This document shows, in pieces, positions 34,621 to 46,560 of a stretch of DNA of 64,000 bases (positions within the stretch are counted from its first letter, which is position 1; the number at the start of each line of letters is the position of its first letter). Position numbers and translations under genes: made by a program. The stretch comes from Toxorhynchites rutilus septentrionalis. Taxonomy: Eukaryota > Arthropoda > Insecta > Diptera > Culicidae. The stretch is taken from the NCBI RefSeq assembly GCF_029784135.1, contig NC_073746.1, forward strand, positions 108,532,661 to 108,596,660, given 5' to 3'. The notes beneath the pieces are model-generated. The model was not told the DNA's origin. It made no database searches and worked only from the letters and a program-made list of their open reading frames with translations.

Positions 34621-35156
34621 TAAATTGGAAGTTGGATGTCAAAAAACAAAGTATAGAGCGGTTAAAGAATTTCAATTTAATTGATAGAAACAATCTAGTT
34701 TAATATAAATTTTAAGGATAAAATAAATAATAACACATTGAAAATTATTAACTTTTAAGTTTTTCACTTAGAAATAATATTAAAATCCACTAATTTAGAT
34801 ATTCCACTACCACTATACAAAATTTTCTCATCTTTCAAATGAAAGCAACAGAATCGTCTTCCGTAGCGTAGTTTTTAAAGTGAAGCCAGTTTGAGGCAAC
34901 AGAGTCCGAAAAATAAGTTAACTATAACTTTTTCATTGTTGGAATTTGAACATTTTTTTCATCAAATATGATCGTCTATCACCTCCTGAGAGAATCTGGT
35001 TAAATTTATTTTTTTTTCATGTGAGAAAAGTGTTTCTTTACTTTATATTATATATTTATATTATATTATATTCAAAAAACGAAAAGTATTTTTTTTTTGA
35101 CTCGATTACACACAGTGAAAAGAAATCAGAAACTGTATATAATCGAGTCCGTGCTG
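34621..35156. mobile_element. Truncated pogo-like MITE of the 21.8-kb family
   Basis: The right end TATAATCGAGTCCGTGCTG at 35138-35156 is followed by TA, and the body (for example AAAGAATTTCAATTTAATTG and TAGAAACAATCTAG) is collinear with 22125-22702. The left end is missing. Confidence 0.65.
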
Positions 35157-37265
35157 TATTACGTTTTTCGAAACAAAAAAAAATATCAATTGAATCGTTG
35201 AGTTATTGAATAATAAATGAGGATTATTCAGAAAAAAAATTATTTTTAAATATTCATACCGCCTCCAGTGATCAGCCGTATTCAAGTAGCTTACGAAAAG
35301 TATTTTCAATTTGGGATTTGTTGCGAATATTGCACATTTCTTTTGAAAGTCTCTTGCACTATTTTCACAAGCTCAGAATCAACAACTATGGATGATTCTG
35401 AGCAACTGTCGCTTTGATTGTTTGGAATGAAATTTTCTCAAGTGTAATAATCAGTAGTACAGTATTTTATTTCGTCAATTGTTGAAGTTCCATTTGAAGG
35501 TAGCCAGTGATACATTTTTGTGACAGCTTTTGCGAATTGAAGTTTGTATTTATTCCTTTGTAACGACAAATAGACGAGATAAAAAAATCCTCCGGAACGT
35601 CAATATAAATGTGGGCTTTGAATAGATTTTTTTATATATATCCAACTTGATTGTTTTAGGAAGTGACCACTTCCATATCAAGACTTACGTGACCAGAGCA
35701 CCAGAAAGTTGTAAATCAAAGATAACATTTTAATCAAAAATAAAAAAAATATTCACTTGCAAACTCAAAAAATCGTACGAAATTTTGAAGCACTTACGTC
35801 ATTCTAGTATTGCATTGCCTTAATTTTAAAAATATTTTCGGCATTCGTAACCTTCAAATTTCGTTTGTGGCGGAATGTTTTCAACCGATTATCGGGTAAT
35901 GGATAGTTTCAACCAGGTATCTAATCTCGATAATCGCGACGAACCTAGTTTACTTTTCGAAATATTAGAACATTACGTTAACTCATTCGGAGAAATAAGT
36001 GATGCAGAAATCATTACTGACAAAAACATCACATTGTGTGTATTGATACTCTTATACTGCCATTGATAATAATTGGAAGATCGCATAATCTTCGATGTTT
36101 CAAAGATTTATCACTTTCAGTGTACTACCGAGGTTCTGTTGTTGCTCGGCAACTATTTTTTGAATGGTTCCAAAATTAGTTAGTTAGTTACAAATTATGG
36201 AAAACGGAAATGTTTCTAATTTTGACGTAGTCGAACTATTTGCAAAATAGAGAAGATATACAAATCATCAAAATATATTCGCATCAAAAATCGTTATCAA
36301 CATTAAAACTATTTCATAAAACGTGACATGTTTTCTGTATTCGATATCATAATGAAAGACTTGATTGGAAATTTCATTCGTAAAACAAGTGGTACTAGAT
36401 TTATAGGAACGAGATTTTCAATTACGCTATCATCTTCTATGCTCGAGCTTGGGTACATTGTATTCTTCGAGGTTGCTCTCCGTTATTGACCTGAACCAGG
36501 GAAATAACACAAAGAACACACTGAATGAAGCTTGGAAGTAGCAAATCATTCTCATCTTACAAATATCTGTGATTCGAGCCTTCAATATTGTTATTGGCAT
36601 AACGACGACGGCCATATTTTTTTCAGTCTAAAAGGAAAGGGAAGATTAATGACCGCGCAAATTTGGACTGTTCCAATTGGTTTTATTTCGAATCATCAAA
36701 CCATATACAAGCATTAATTACTAATTCTTATGCTGACTGTCTTGAATCATCTATGGTAAGCATAGTTATTATCGATACTTATGGCGACCGTGAGAAACAA
36801 CATGCAGAGATTGTTTTGGATGATTCCAACCTGTAATTGTTGTTGAAGAAGAAGCAGTTTTGCAACGTAGAATCCTACCATAAAGACGGGAAAAAGTAGT
36901 GTATATGCTCTTTCGGGGACATATTTTCCACTATTTATACAAAATAAACCATGATTTCATGTATGCTCCGTCTAACAAAGCCATAGCTCTGAACGAATGT
37001 TGTAACCAAAACGCTATAAGTTGAATAAATAAATTTGGATAAATAATTTATTATTGACTGAACCATGAATTAAAAAAAAATTACCGTTGAATTCTATGAG
37101 ACCGTTACGAAGATCCTGTAGAGTTGTAAAATCATTCATTCTCATTTTCAAAAACATGTCTTTCGCCAGTTGTTTCTTTTGTTTTATAATTACAAATATG
37201 ATCTAATTAGAAAGATGCCATTCGCAAACTATAACTTGTGACAAGTTTAAATACAAATAGACGCA
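35157..37265. other. AT-rich stretch, no gene called
   Basis: A 63-codon frame at 35875-36066 (SLLFEILEHYVNSFGEISDA) looks protein-like but has no family match, no splice support and ends quickly. Nothing else recognised. Confidence 0.4.
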
Positions 37266-38055
37266 TTTCATGCCAACTGGCCGTTGGCAGCACCGTCTCA
37301 GATAGCAGCGAAACGTTGTTGGTGTAAACACCTGGGTCTTTTAAGCACCTTTGCATACTTGAAATATTCGAAAAAGAATTAGACTACTTTTTCATGCTCG
37401 GCTAACTGTTATCTATTCAGAAACATGTCGAGGACATGTCAAACGCAAGAATTTACACACAAAAATGTAACGGGTTAAAACATTATTTTTTTCGAGGGTC
37501 TCCATACAACAATGCCCTATATTCCAGAAACTTTAAAAGATAGAAAATAAATGCCTTCGACAAAAGTTCATGTTTTAATAAGATCTAACACTTTGTCAAA
37601 TACACTATATCGCTATCTTGACTTTAAACAAAATTAGGATTAGTTGAAATTTTTTCGAAGAAAACATGAAAAAGTTGTTGCTAAATAAACTTTTTCCCTG
37701 CAAAAGTGACCATCTCCCGATGTATGGACGACTTGCTGGAAATTGTAAGGGCTATTCATATATATTTTTTTGAGAATTTAAAAAAATACGTTTTTGAGAA
37801 AAATGAAATTTAATTTTTAATTTTTTTTTTTTTCAAAAAATTGGTGTGTTTTATGAAAATCTAAACAATTACCTACATTTCATTCTTTGACTCGAATTTT
37901 TTAGGTATTAGAGTTTTTGAGTTATAATTTTTTGTGAATATTTTTTGAATATTTCAAGTTTGCAAAGTTGCTTAAAAGACCCATTTGTTTACACCCACAA
38001 CGTTTCGCTGCTTTCTAAGAATGTGCGGCCATCTCCTAAGACGAGTTGGCATGGA
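37266..38055. mobile_element. MITE with inverted ends
   Basis: The left part TTCATGCCAACTGG, then AGCAGCGAAACGTTGTTGG and GGGTCTTTTAAGCACCTTTG, recurs inverted at 37940-38055 (CTTAAAAGACCC, ACAACGTTTCGCTGCTTTC, AGTTGGCATGGAA). The core is A/T-rich without coding signal. A piece of the core recurs at 60590-60700. Confidence 0.7.
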
Positions 38056-40618
38056 ATTCGTCAATAATGTGATTTATGATCTAGGTCAGAGCTTATCATA
38101 CAGCCCTCGTATAAGTATAACATTTACATCTGAAACTAAAACAACGCAAAGAAATTCTTAACGTACCTATTTTCTCAGCTTTCTAAAAACATAGATTTCC
38201 AGGTTTACTTCGACTTATACTATTCAGATTTTGTGGTTCGCCAGCCAGTAACAACATCCAAACAACCAGATATTCCAAGTCAATATAGCAGCGCTCTGTA
38301 AATAATCGCGAGGAGTACCTTATCCCAAATATAATTACCATCAAATTATCTCTCAACATATTCTTCCACAGCAAACCGTCGATCACCCAAGAATACGCCT
38401 AGCCGAATGAGATAACTCCGAACGAAGAAATCCGTCATGTCACTTTCACCGAAACGACATCATCCTCTGCGTCCTTGATCCCCCAGACCCCTTCCAAAGA
38501 TGTCCCACAAAGCAAACAAACATATTTCTTCTTTCGCGAACGGCCAACCGAATCCGGTGCTCGCTAGACCCGATTATTCTTGAGAGAACCATGTAAGACC
38601 TACGGATAGACCTCCAAGCCAAGGTTCGCGATAGGTTGGAAAACAATCAGGAACAGCAGACATTGCACACATACATACACCCACACACGAAAAACTCCAT
38701 AGGAAACAGATACGCTTAACAGTTTCTAGCTAATGGTTTGTTAATTGATTTTTTTTACAAAAAGTTAGTACATTTGTGAGAGTTTTATTCGGTGCAAATT
38801 AAAAAAAAGGTGAAAATTTAGTAAATTTTTGCACCCCCACAAACGTTGTGATTGTGAAATAGTTGTTAAACCCTAAGTCCCACCCTGTGTCAGTTTGAAG
38901 CCAATGTTCACCCATAAGTGTCTTAAGTGGAGCTAGTTTTTTGTTGTCGTCCGAGACAACATTAGGCGGCAGAGTTTTTATGATAAGTTGTTGAGCGCGC
39001 GCTTGGAAGAATTTACAAATAGAGAGTATACTTGCGTTACCTAAGTTGGATACGACTTTTGTTCTCAGATCGTTAAAAAAAATTAAGAAAACAGAACAGA
39101 GAAGTAATAATCAGACAATACTCATGAATAATTTAGAGGCAACAACTAGTTGCTGCAGGTAGTCCCTGGGACAGCCCGTGTGATAATGAAATATTGATTT
39201 TTTTTTCTGTTAGGAATTATAGATTGCAATCAATGGAAATGAAGCCCTTGGCAAACACAGTCGATAACCGATCCATTACAGAAACAAAGAGGAGCAATTA
39301 CAGCTGATATTAGACCGCGAACTCCACAGTTGTGTATGTAACCATTAGTTCGGAAACGGTGGGATTGAAACAAGAGGTGATTTTATAGCAAACATTTGGG
39401 GGAACTGTTTTTGCTTTTGTAGTTCCCAGACGAGTAGCAAATTTATAACAAAAAAAATATTTTTTCCGACCGGTAACGTCTGCGAAGAAGAGAGTCTCGG
39501 TTTCGCCTCCAAGGGTTTGAGCATTGTATACTAATTGGTTGGAATTTTGATACGAACAAATGTTTATTTCTAAGTTAGTCATCGGCTCCCGGGAGGAGTT
39601 GTAGAAACCACACAAAAAGGCGATATTTTCGAACGCATATTTTTTACTGAAATGTCGAATATCACCAAAGAAGATGTTACTAGCAAATGCGCGCGCGTTA
39701 AGGTGTAATTGAAATAATCAAACACACTGTTAAAAACAAACAAAAAAAAGTGTTTTAATGTTGTTGTATATGTTACCACTTGAGTACGGGCGTAAAAAGC
39801 TGCTAATCAAAGTTTCTCGTCGAGAACAACCCAAAGGCAAACTATGAGGAATCGTAGGTTTTATATTTGTTTTTACACGGAACAACATTAGGGATTATTG
39901 AAGCATACGCAGAACAAAAGATTAGGACAAAAAAGGGTAGTATCGATTTTTCCAGCGATTTTGTAAAATTTTATACAAATAAACCAGAAAAAAAATCACT
40001 AACTAATATTAGGGAAAAGAAAATATACCAAAGTATATGAAAACGGCATAAACGTTAGATTAAAAAAAAAGTGGCATTTTGCGCTTCGAGGTGTTAATTT
40101 ACTAGGGAGCTTTAACTGTCTGATACTATTGTTAAGAATACAACCACACACACACAAACACATACACGAGTACACGTTCTGACACTTTCCCAATCACACG
40201 TACACTAATACCTACACTATTATCAAGTTCTGCAACAAAACCCACACGAAACGGAAGATATTTTAAACCAAATAAAATACCACTGCTAGGAGTATCTGTA
40301 GTTCTATTTGTTAATAATCTAACTAGGTGCACTGGGTAAACCTCATTTTTGATAACTGTCTACAAGCTGTTTAGGTGAAAAGAAGAAATATGTTTTGAAA
40401 TTGATGTGCGCATGTGAGTGAATTTCCTGTACCCGCCATTTCTTGAGTCCTGACTGTCGTATTCTATGCGTAACTGTGGCTTGACAACAACTAGGTGTTA
40501 CTTAGAGTACTAACTTGGAAACGAATCTGCTGGCAAAACGGATCAAAACCAATTTACTGTACAATCTCTCTATTCAAACGACGATACCACACACTAAGAG
40601 TGACACGCACAATCCAAC
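38056..40618. other. Region upstream of the 40.6-kb exon
   Basis: No open frame of note. It could hold promoter, 5' UTR or intron of the following gene; a CA-rich tract lies at 40145-40170. A start-proximal intron or transcription start cannot be fixed from sequence alone. Confidence 0.35.
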
Positions 40619-41644
40619 ATGTATGCAGCAGCCGGAGGTGCCTCGTTGGCTTCCCGCCAGGCACGTAAGAAGCAAGCCCAACAGAACACTAAAAATAAGG
40701 CAACCAACCAACTGATCCTCCGAGAGAAACTAGCTGCGAAAGTTGCTTCTACTCCGACCAAGAGCAAACCCTTCCACCAGTTACCTGCTTCATATTTAAG
40801 GGCGCCCCATCAACACCATCGGAAACTTAGCGCCGGCTATACGACCGTCCCAGGCTACGACCAACATCACAAGTCTCTGCTGCCTATCAGCGAGCAGTCC
40901 TCCTCCTCCCATGGAGGCCAACCGATCCATACACCCCATCAACATCATCACCACCATCACCATCCGCTGCACGGTGGACCGTGCCATGCGCCCCATGGAC
41001 CCCTGCAGCACCCAGCGGGCGTGGGACAGCTACCACTTCACAAACCGACCGGATTTCGTGAATATGACAAACTGGTAAGACGTCAACAGTTAACAAAGTC
41101 CGCAACCGCTACATTGCCACTGGTCTCACAAGCACAAGATCTAACACCACCACAAACGCCTACCCTCTGCTTTGGCGAACATCAGCAGTCCACACATCTT
41201 GCCAACCAGAATCCCAACACATTCTCACAGCCCCTCCACCTACAAATCCCCACCAACGATCCGATCATAATTACACCGGCCACACCGCAGGCCACTCCAC
41301 CGGGCAAACTCAACCTCCAGTTGCACATCACGACGGACGATGAAGGACGACCCCTGACGCCGGCCCCTGGTGCTCTGGAGCGCAAATGTAGCGTCTATCG
41401 GAGCCGCAAGCTGGACCCGTACGATGAACACTTCTTCGGCAACAACAACACTACGACAATAAGCCATCAGCACCAGCATCAGCACCAGCACCAGCAGGAT
41501 GACGCATACTATGGCCAACATCAGCTCCCGAACGGTGAACAGCATGGAACCTATGTGTGCAAGTGGGACACCGAGTACTACTGCTGTGACGCTGAACACC
41601 GTCAGCTGGGCGTCTGTACCTGTGATCACATCGAGGTAACGTAA
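40619..41644 (+). CDS. Histidine- and proline-rich protein exon, function unknown
   Basis: Best host gene candidate: a 341-codon open frame with strongly non-random composition and CG-rich third positions unlike its AT-rich surroundings. The N-terminus is basic (RQARKKQAQQ, residues 13-22). A His run lies at 107-115, a TP/PP-rich stretch at 175-230, a charged block RKCSVYRSRKLDPYDEHFF at about 255-273, an HQ repeat at 283-293, and a Cys-rich end at 314-335 (C-x7-CC-x9-C-x-C). After CDHIE (41635) comes GTAACG, a good splice donor; read unspliced, the frame ends three residues later. So this is probably a first coding exon with the protein continuing downstream. No signal peptide or membrane segment. 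Low-complexity His/Gln stretches are common in insect regulatory and neuronal proteins (general knowledge); I do not recognise the family. Confidence 0.65.
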   Translation: MYAAAGGASLASRQARKKQAQQNTKNKATNQLILREKLAAKVASTPTKSKPFHQLPASYLRAPHQHHRKLSAGYTTVPGYDQHHKSLLPISEQSSSSHGGQPIHTPHQHHHHHHHPLHGGPCHAPHGPLQHPAGVGQLPLHKPTGFREYDKLVRRQQLTKSATATLPLVSQAQDLTPPQTPTLCFGEHQQSTHLANQNPNTFSQPLHLQIPTNDPIIITPATPQATPPGKLNLQLHITTDDEGRPLTPAPGALERKCSVYRSRKLDPYDEHFFGNNNTTTISHQHQHQHQHQQDDAYYGQHQLPNGEQHGTYVCKWDTEYYCCDAEHRQLGVCTCDHIEVT

Positions 41645-42672
41645 CGCTTGCCACACTCTATACTCTGACTGTGCGTGTAAATAATCCAAAACCATTTGCA
41701 TGTGCAAAGCTCATTTGCATAACCTCCTCCACCCCCGCAAGAACACCACCGGTCACCACTTTCCCCAGTCATCCCGCTGTCTTTTGCTCTTGTTATATGT
41801 CTACTTTAATGAAGTTATTTATGAAGCTGCCTCTTAGATCTATTTATACAAGGAAGAAAGAAATACTAAGATATCATTCTTAAAAAATATCCCTGTTTAT
41901 TATTAGGTATCATAAAAATATTGTCATAAACAAAACAAAAATATCCGCTATCCATATGAAAGAAAAAGTACATTTCAACAGAGGACAACATTCTGTGAGA
42001 TGAATTATGACTATTGGAAAATGAATCAGGCAACGGTGCCTTTATTCCCAACACAGTTAATGCGAAGACACCGATGTTGACTTAGTTGTGTGTCGTGGCA
42101 TTTTTGTACATTATCCATAGTATTTTGAAACCCTTCCAGCATTTCTTTTCTGATTTGAGAATATCCATATTAGGTACACCAGAAGCAAACATAATTTTTT
42201 TAAAAGAATAAGTGTTAAACTCTACTTTGTGAAATCAACGTTAAAAAAAACCCTTTTAATCTATGAAGAATATTAAGGACCGCTATGCAACAGAATTGTT
42301 TCCAGTAATTGTTGCAACATCATTGAGGATGGTCGCAATGACCAACATGTTTAGGCTCATTAACATGCATGTTCATCTGGAATAGTGCCAGATTGATTCG
42401 GGTACGTGATATGAGGCTATCATTAATAGCACTAATGGTCCGATGTTTCTGTGCACCCGTGGCCGAGTGCACGTTCGAAGCAGCATAAACAAACAGAGAG
42501 AATCTTGGATATCCATCATTGATGATTTTTATGGGACGTAATCATTCCATAACAAAGATACAAAGATGGTCAATTGAAATTTGAACTAACGAATTTTCGC
42601 TACCTAAGCATTCTGATGGTTTGCATGTCAATCGAATTGTAAATTCATTACGTTTTATTTGATGTACTACAT
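41645..42672. other. Possible intron or downstream flank of the 40.6-kb exon
   Basis: AT-rich, no exon recognised. At 42453-42472 CACCCGTGGCCGAGTGC resembles the SINE A-box region but no body follows. Confidence 0.4.
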
Positions 42673-42975
42673 GGGCTGAAAAGTTCCGGGATTTTTAATG
42701 AAAACATTGGTTTTTTGGGCAAAGCTTTATTTATTCCTCAACATAGTTTCCTTCGAGAGCAATACACTTGGTATGGCGAGTTTCCAACGTTTCAATTACC
42801 TTTCTGTAGTACGAAATGTCTTCGAAATATGCCTCAGTGCCTCTTCGCAGACTGTCTATTGGACTCAGGAGTATGGTAATGGATCCACGTTTCATCCATT
42901 GTCACAAAACGTCGAAAGTCCACCCGATTACGCTTCAACAACGCCAAACCGGGTGAGGGCGCGATATCACTTCTA
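42673..42975 (-). pseudogene. mariner transposase remnant with internal deletion
   Basis: The minus strand reads ALLKRNRVDFRRFVTMDETWIHYHTPESNRQSAK (here in two pieces: RVDFRRFVTMDETW and IHYHTPESNRQSAK), then jumps to the C-terminal TEAYFEDISYYRKVIETLE and HTKCIALEGNYVEE. These are the middle and end of a mariner transposase; the first catalytic Asp (MDETW) is present, while the segment with the second and third catalytic Asp is deleted. A terminal-like GCTGAAAAGTTCCGGGATTT follows at 42674-42693. The other end of the element was not found. Confidence 0.8.
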
Positions 42976-43812
42976 GGTGGATTAATTCGATTTTTTCATC
43001 ATTAAACGGACATCCGTGATGGGTTCAAACCTTGGTTGAATAAAATTTTTCCTCTCGCGATCGATGAACCTCTACGCTTCATATATTACAAACCTGTCCA
43101 TATTATCCCCACTACATGTCTATTATACACGCATCGAAAAAAATTTTGTACTTTTCAGTCTTTTTCAAAATTTTAGTAAAAAACATTGAAAAACACTCTT
43201 TTTGTGAAATATTTGGGCAATTAGGTAGAAAAACAGTATAATCAATTTCAAGAAACTGCATCAAAGTTTCGGGAAACTTGAGTTTCCAAAGATATAATTG
43301 AAGTTCTTCTTCTCATGTCTGTTTTACCCCCACCTCCCCTACACTCTTAAACTTTCCGAGAGTAACTGATTGTTTATTATAAAATCCTTGGGGAATTTAT
43401 ACATACACGAGCATATTTATATATACGCGAGCATACTGCTATCATTCTTCTCTTTCTCTGCTACTGATGCATATAAAGCCGATTTACCACGCGCCATGCA
43501 GTATGTTTTCTATTTACATTATATACACTGCCTTCTACTAAAGCCTAATTCTAGAAATTTGCTTCCAATGTGCTTCTTCGCGCTGCGTGTTGGAGAATTG
43601 CAACACGTCCTATTGAAATTGCATCATGCATTCATGTATTGTAATATATTCCTTCTATGTGTGACTCATCGCGAACCAAAGAATCACTCGACAGAAAACT
43701 CTCGACAATAAAATATGTTCTCTCTAGAATTCTCTGGAATTGTGATGTTTCTCGAAATTTCTTTTGTAACCGTAACAAACACATTTGACAATTCATGTTT
43801 ATTTATCTATAT
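42976..43812. other. Spacer, no feature called
   Basis: AT-rich; the frame at 43370-43711 shows no family motif. Confidence 0.4.
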
Positions 43813-44515
43813 ACAGTCATTCCATGCCAAACCCATACAGTGGTTCTCAGATTTTCGTCAAAAGCGGTAGTTATGTTCTTTATCGCAAAACGTTAGACCC
43901 GTATTTTTCATTTTTTTATTGAGGTGCCCATTTCCATTTTAGGGTGGTCCGAAAAATCATTTTTTCCCACTTTTTTCCAAAAATGAATTTTTGAGTCATC
44001 AATCATGTTATGTTATGAATTTTGGAAAAAAAAAAGTCATTTTTGGATAAAAGAGCAAAAATAATTTTTCGGACCACCGGTTTAATTTGTAAAATTATAT
44101 CTCAAAAAGAAAAAAAAAGCATCTCTAATATCGAGATATGTTATGTAAAAAATCCTCAGCTTTCAAAAAAATATAAAAAAATATATCGCCCTTCAGTCCA
44201 AAGCCATGAAAACAATAAAAAAACCGACTACAATCAATAATTACGAAAATTAAATCCATTGTTTTTAATGAAGAACTAGTTTATTGGCTTCCATTTGATA
44301 TGTCGATTATCCAAATCGGTTCAGTAGTTCAAAAGTTATGAATTTTTAAAAATAATCATTTTTGGGAAAAGTGGGAAAAATTGATTTTTCGGACCACCTT
44401 AAAACGGAAATGGACACCCTAACGAAAAAATTAAAAAATACGGGTCACATAAACAACAAAACTACCACTTTCCATGGAACTCTGAGAACCACTATATTGG
44501 TTTGACATGAATATA
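43813..44515. mobile_element. MITE with long inverted arms
   Basis: Left arm: CATTCCATGCCAAACC, CAGTGGTTCTCAGA, CGTATTTTTCATTTTTT, AGGGTGGTCCGAAAAATCA. The right arm carries the inverse: TGATTTTTCGGACCACCTT, AAAATACGGGTC, TCTGAGAACCACTATATTGG, TTTGACATGAAT. The core has no coding capacity beyond a 72-codon Lys-rich chance frame. Confidence 0.75.
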
Positions 44516-44612
44516 TATGAACGCAGGATTTTCCTTCAGATAATACTTGACATTTCCCAACTGTTCATTAACTAGTTTCAAAGAATGTATAATTTTCTTA
44601 ATTCTAATAGGT

Positions 44613-45384
44613 GAGTAATTGTAATCGTCCTAAAAATTCAGATTTCAAAAACATGTATATTTGATTCGAATAAAAGTTTGTATTCCGTTTTGGGTTGGAG
44701 GAAATATGAGTTTTCCACTGCAATTGGGATTTTTTTTCACTCAAGCGTTACTTTTGAAAAGGGCGTAACAATTTTAGTAAGAGAAATCTTTGATAATTTA
44801 TTTCCAAAAACTATGAGACGTACCGAAATAGTGTCTTAGAAAGAGTTTTAGAGTATTGATGTTAAAATATGAAAAAATATAAACTGAGAAAAAAATAGTA
44901 CCCTTTTTTATTTACAAAAAAAGCTTTAATTTGCAATATCTGAAATATGTATTTTAATTTTTTTTTAATTTTTTTTCATATAAAATATAAGTTATACAAA
45001 AAAATAAAAATGAGTCCAAGATGGCAAAACTATTTTTGACGAATTTTGTGGAACATCGAATTTATATGAATTTTTAAAACTTCGAAGTTTTGTATGTTAT
45101 CAATAATTTTTAGCCACAAATTATGATGAATTTGAATGTGATGTGATGTGAGGAATTTTCTTATAGTTTTCAACAACTTTTCCAAATACATCATTATGGT
45201 AAAAATGTATGCTTAGGAGTTACGTTGAAAAACATTTGAAGCCATATGGGTTTAAACTCGCCCTTTTCAAAAGTTGCACTTGAGTCAAAACTCATATTTC
45301 CTCCCACCCAAAAGGAATACAAACTTTCATTCGAATCAAAAATAGTCATGTTCTATCTTTTGTCGATTTAATTTGGAATTGCTT
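44613..45384. mobile_element. Non-autonomous relative of the 16-kb transposon
   Basis: The left arm (ATTCAGATTTCAAAAACATG, TTGTATTCCGTTTTGGG, AACTTTTGAAAAGGGCG) and right arm (CGCCCTTTTCAAAAGTTG, ATACAAACTTTCATTCG, ATTTGGAATTGC) match the inverted repeats of 16001-19850, with no transposase between. Confidence 0.75.
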
Positions 45385-46039
45385 AGGTGCAATAAATATT
45401 TCCTATCGATTGATGCAAATATCTCTGATATAGAAAAATGGCGATGCTTGTAACACAACATTTCCGCTCTCCACTTTCATTTCTCGTAAAACGAACGGTT
45501 CATTTGATTTTTGTATCACATGTATATTAGCGTCTTTTATATGACAACTGAAATTCAAATGCTTGCAGAAAGATTATACAATTCGCTCACATAAAATAAC
45601 ACTCACTTGTTGGCATTCAACGCCGTAATTCGGACTTAGCAATCGTTTCGATCAAATCCAGTAAATCCAGATGCAACGACATGAAAATCGATGTGCTGCT
45701 TCCACCAAACGAAATTACACTGCTACTGTTAGCACGAGATCTTTGAACCTTCCAAGAGGAAGGCAGCGAGAATCGAACTCATGATAAACTTTACCAAAAC
45801 AAAGTACATGGTGATTGGTTGAGAGCGTAATACGCGATATCCGATTGTAATCTACGAGGAAACTTCAAAAGTAGATAATGGATTGATCTACTTTAGACCA
45901 CAATCGTAACGACAATTTAAGCTGAAGTTGTAGAGGCAGTATCATAACTTGCCGGTCCGCACTTATTTGTGCTATACGACCCTCTCAGTTGCGTTCTACG
46001 GACACGAGTGTATTCACATTAGGTTGTTTCCCCTGGACA
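45385..46039. other. Spacer with a weak reverse-transcriptase trace
   Basis: The plus strand at about 45745-45810 reads KRKAARIELMINFTKTKYMV, which resembles the RT segment preceding the YMV/YML strand in RTE/Jockey-type LINEs (pattern AA--IGLKIN--KTKYM). Too short to assign. Nothing else seen. Confidence 0.35.
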
Positions 46040-46550
46040 GGGAGGAAGTTTTCTAAGAACGGTCTGACGAAAAGAAAAACTTCGCACGATCAAACAATGT
46101 GTTAGATGTCGTGATAACCTTGGCCACAAATGAACCTCGGTTCAAGAAGGAGTGAGCACTTGCCATCAAGTTGTTTACGGTTATCCGTAATTCTCGAAGG
46201 TCAATTCCAGCTGAAAATGCAAAGAGCTTTGCCTTCCATCCTTCCAATAAGTGGAAGATCAATTCTAAACAATGAGTGACACTTACTGATCCCTTTTTGA
46301 GATCAGTTCGTGAGGAGCAAAGCAAAAACACAACAATTTGGCCTATAAATTCAAAAATTGTCACATATAAAATTCGGGAATAAGTCTACCACAGTCTGCA
46401 GTACACCATAATTTTACAACACTGTAAAGCTGTGATAATTCGAACCTCTCTATCTGAATTAGGCATCAAAAAAGGACCATGTTTGTATCAATTGCCCTTA
46501 CTATTATGTTCTCAATTACGGTGGAGTCAGAAACATTGAAGAACGTGAAG
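46040..46550 (-). mobile_element. Older I-type LINE, downstream part
   Basis: On the minus strand, immediately past the target duplication at 46551-46560, the reading continues the ORF1 C-terminus of the older LINE (FTFFNVSDSTVIENIIVRAI) and stops. Farther on, at about 46070-46200, a decayed ORF2 tail reads NNLMASAHSFL, then in another frame CGQGYHDI, stop, HIV, matching CDCGDGYHDIEHVVWSC of the younger LINE. The endonuclease and RT between are lost. Confidence 0.6.
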
Positions 46551-46560
46551 ATTCCATCCA

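Noticed and set aside
42453..42472. Short SINE-like piece with CACCCGTGGCCGAGTGC
   Set aside because: Only about 17 bp match and no body or B box follows.
44022..44240. 72-codon Lys-rich frame
   Set aside because: Lies in the A-rich core of a MITE; composition explains it.
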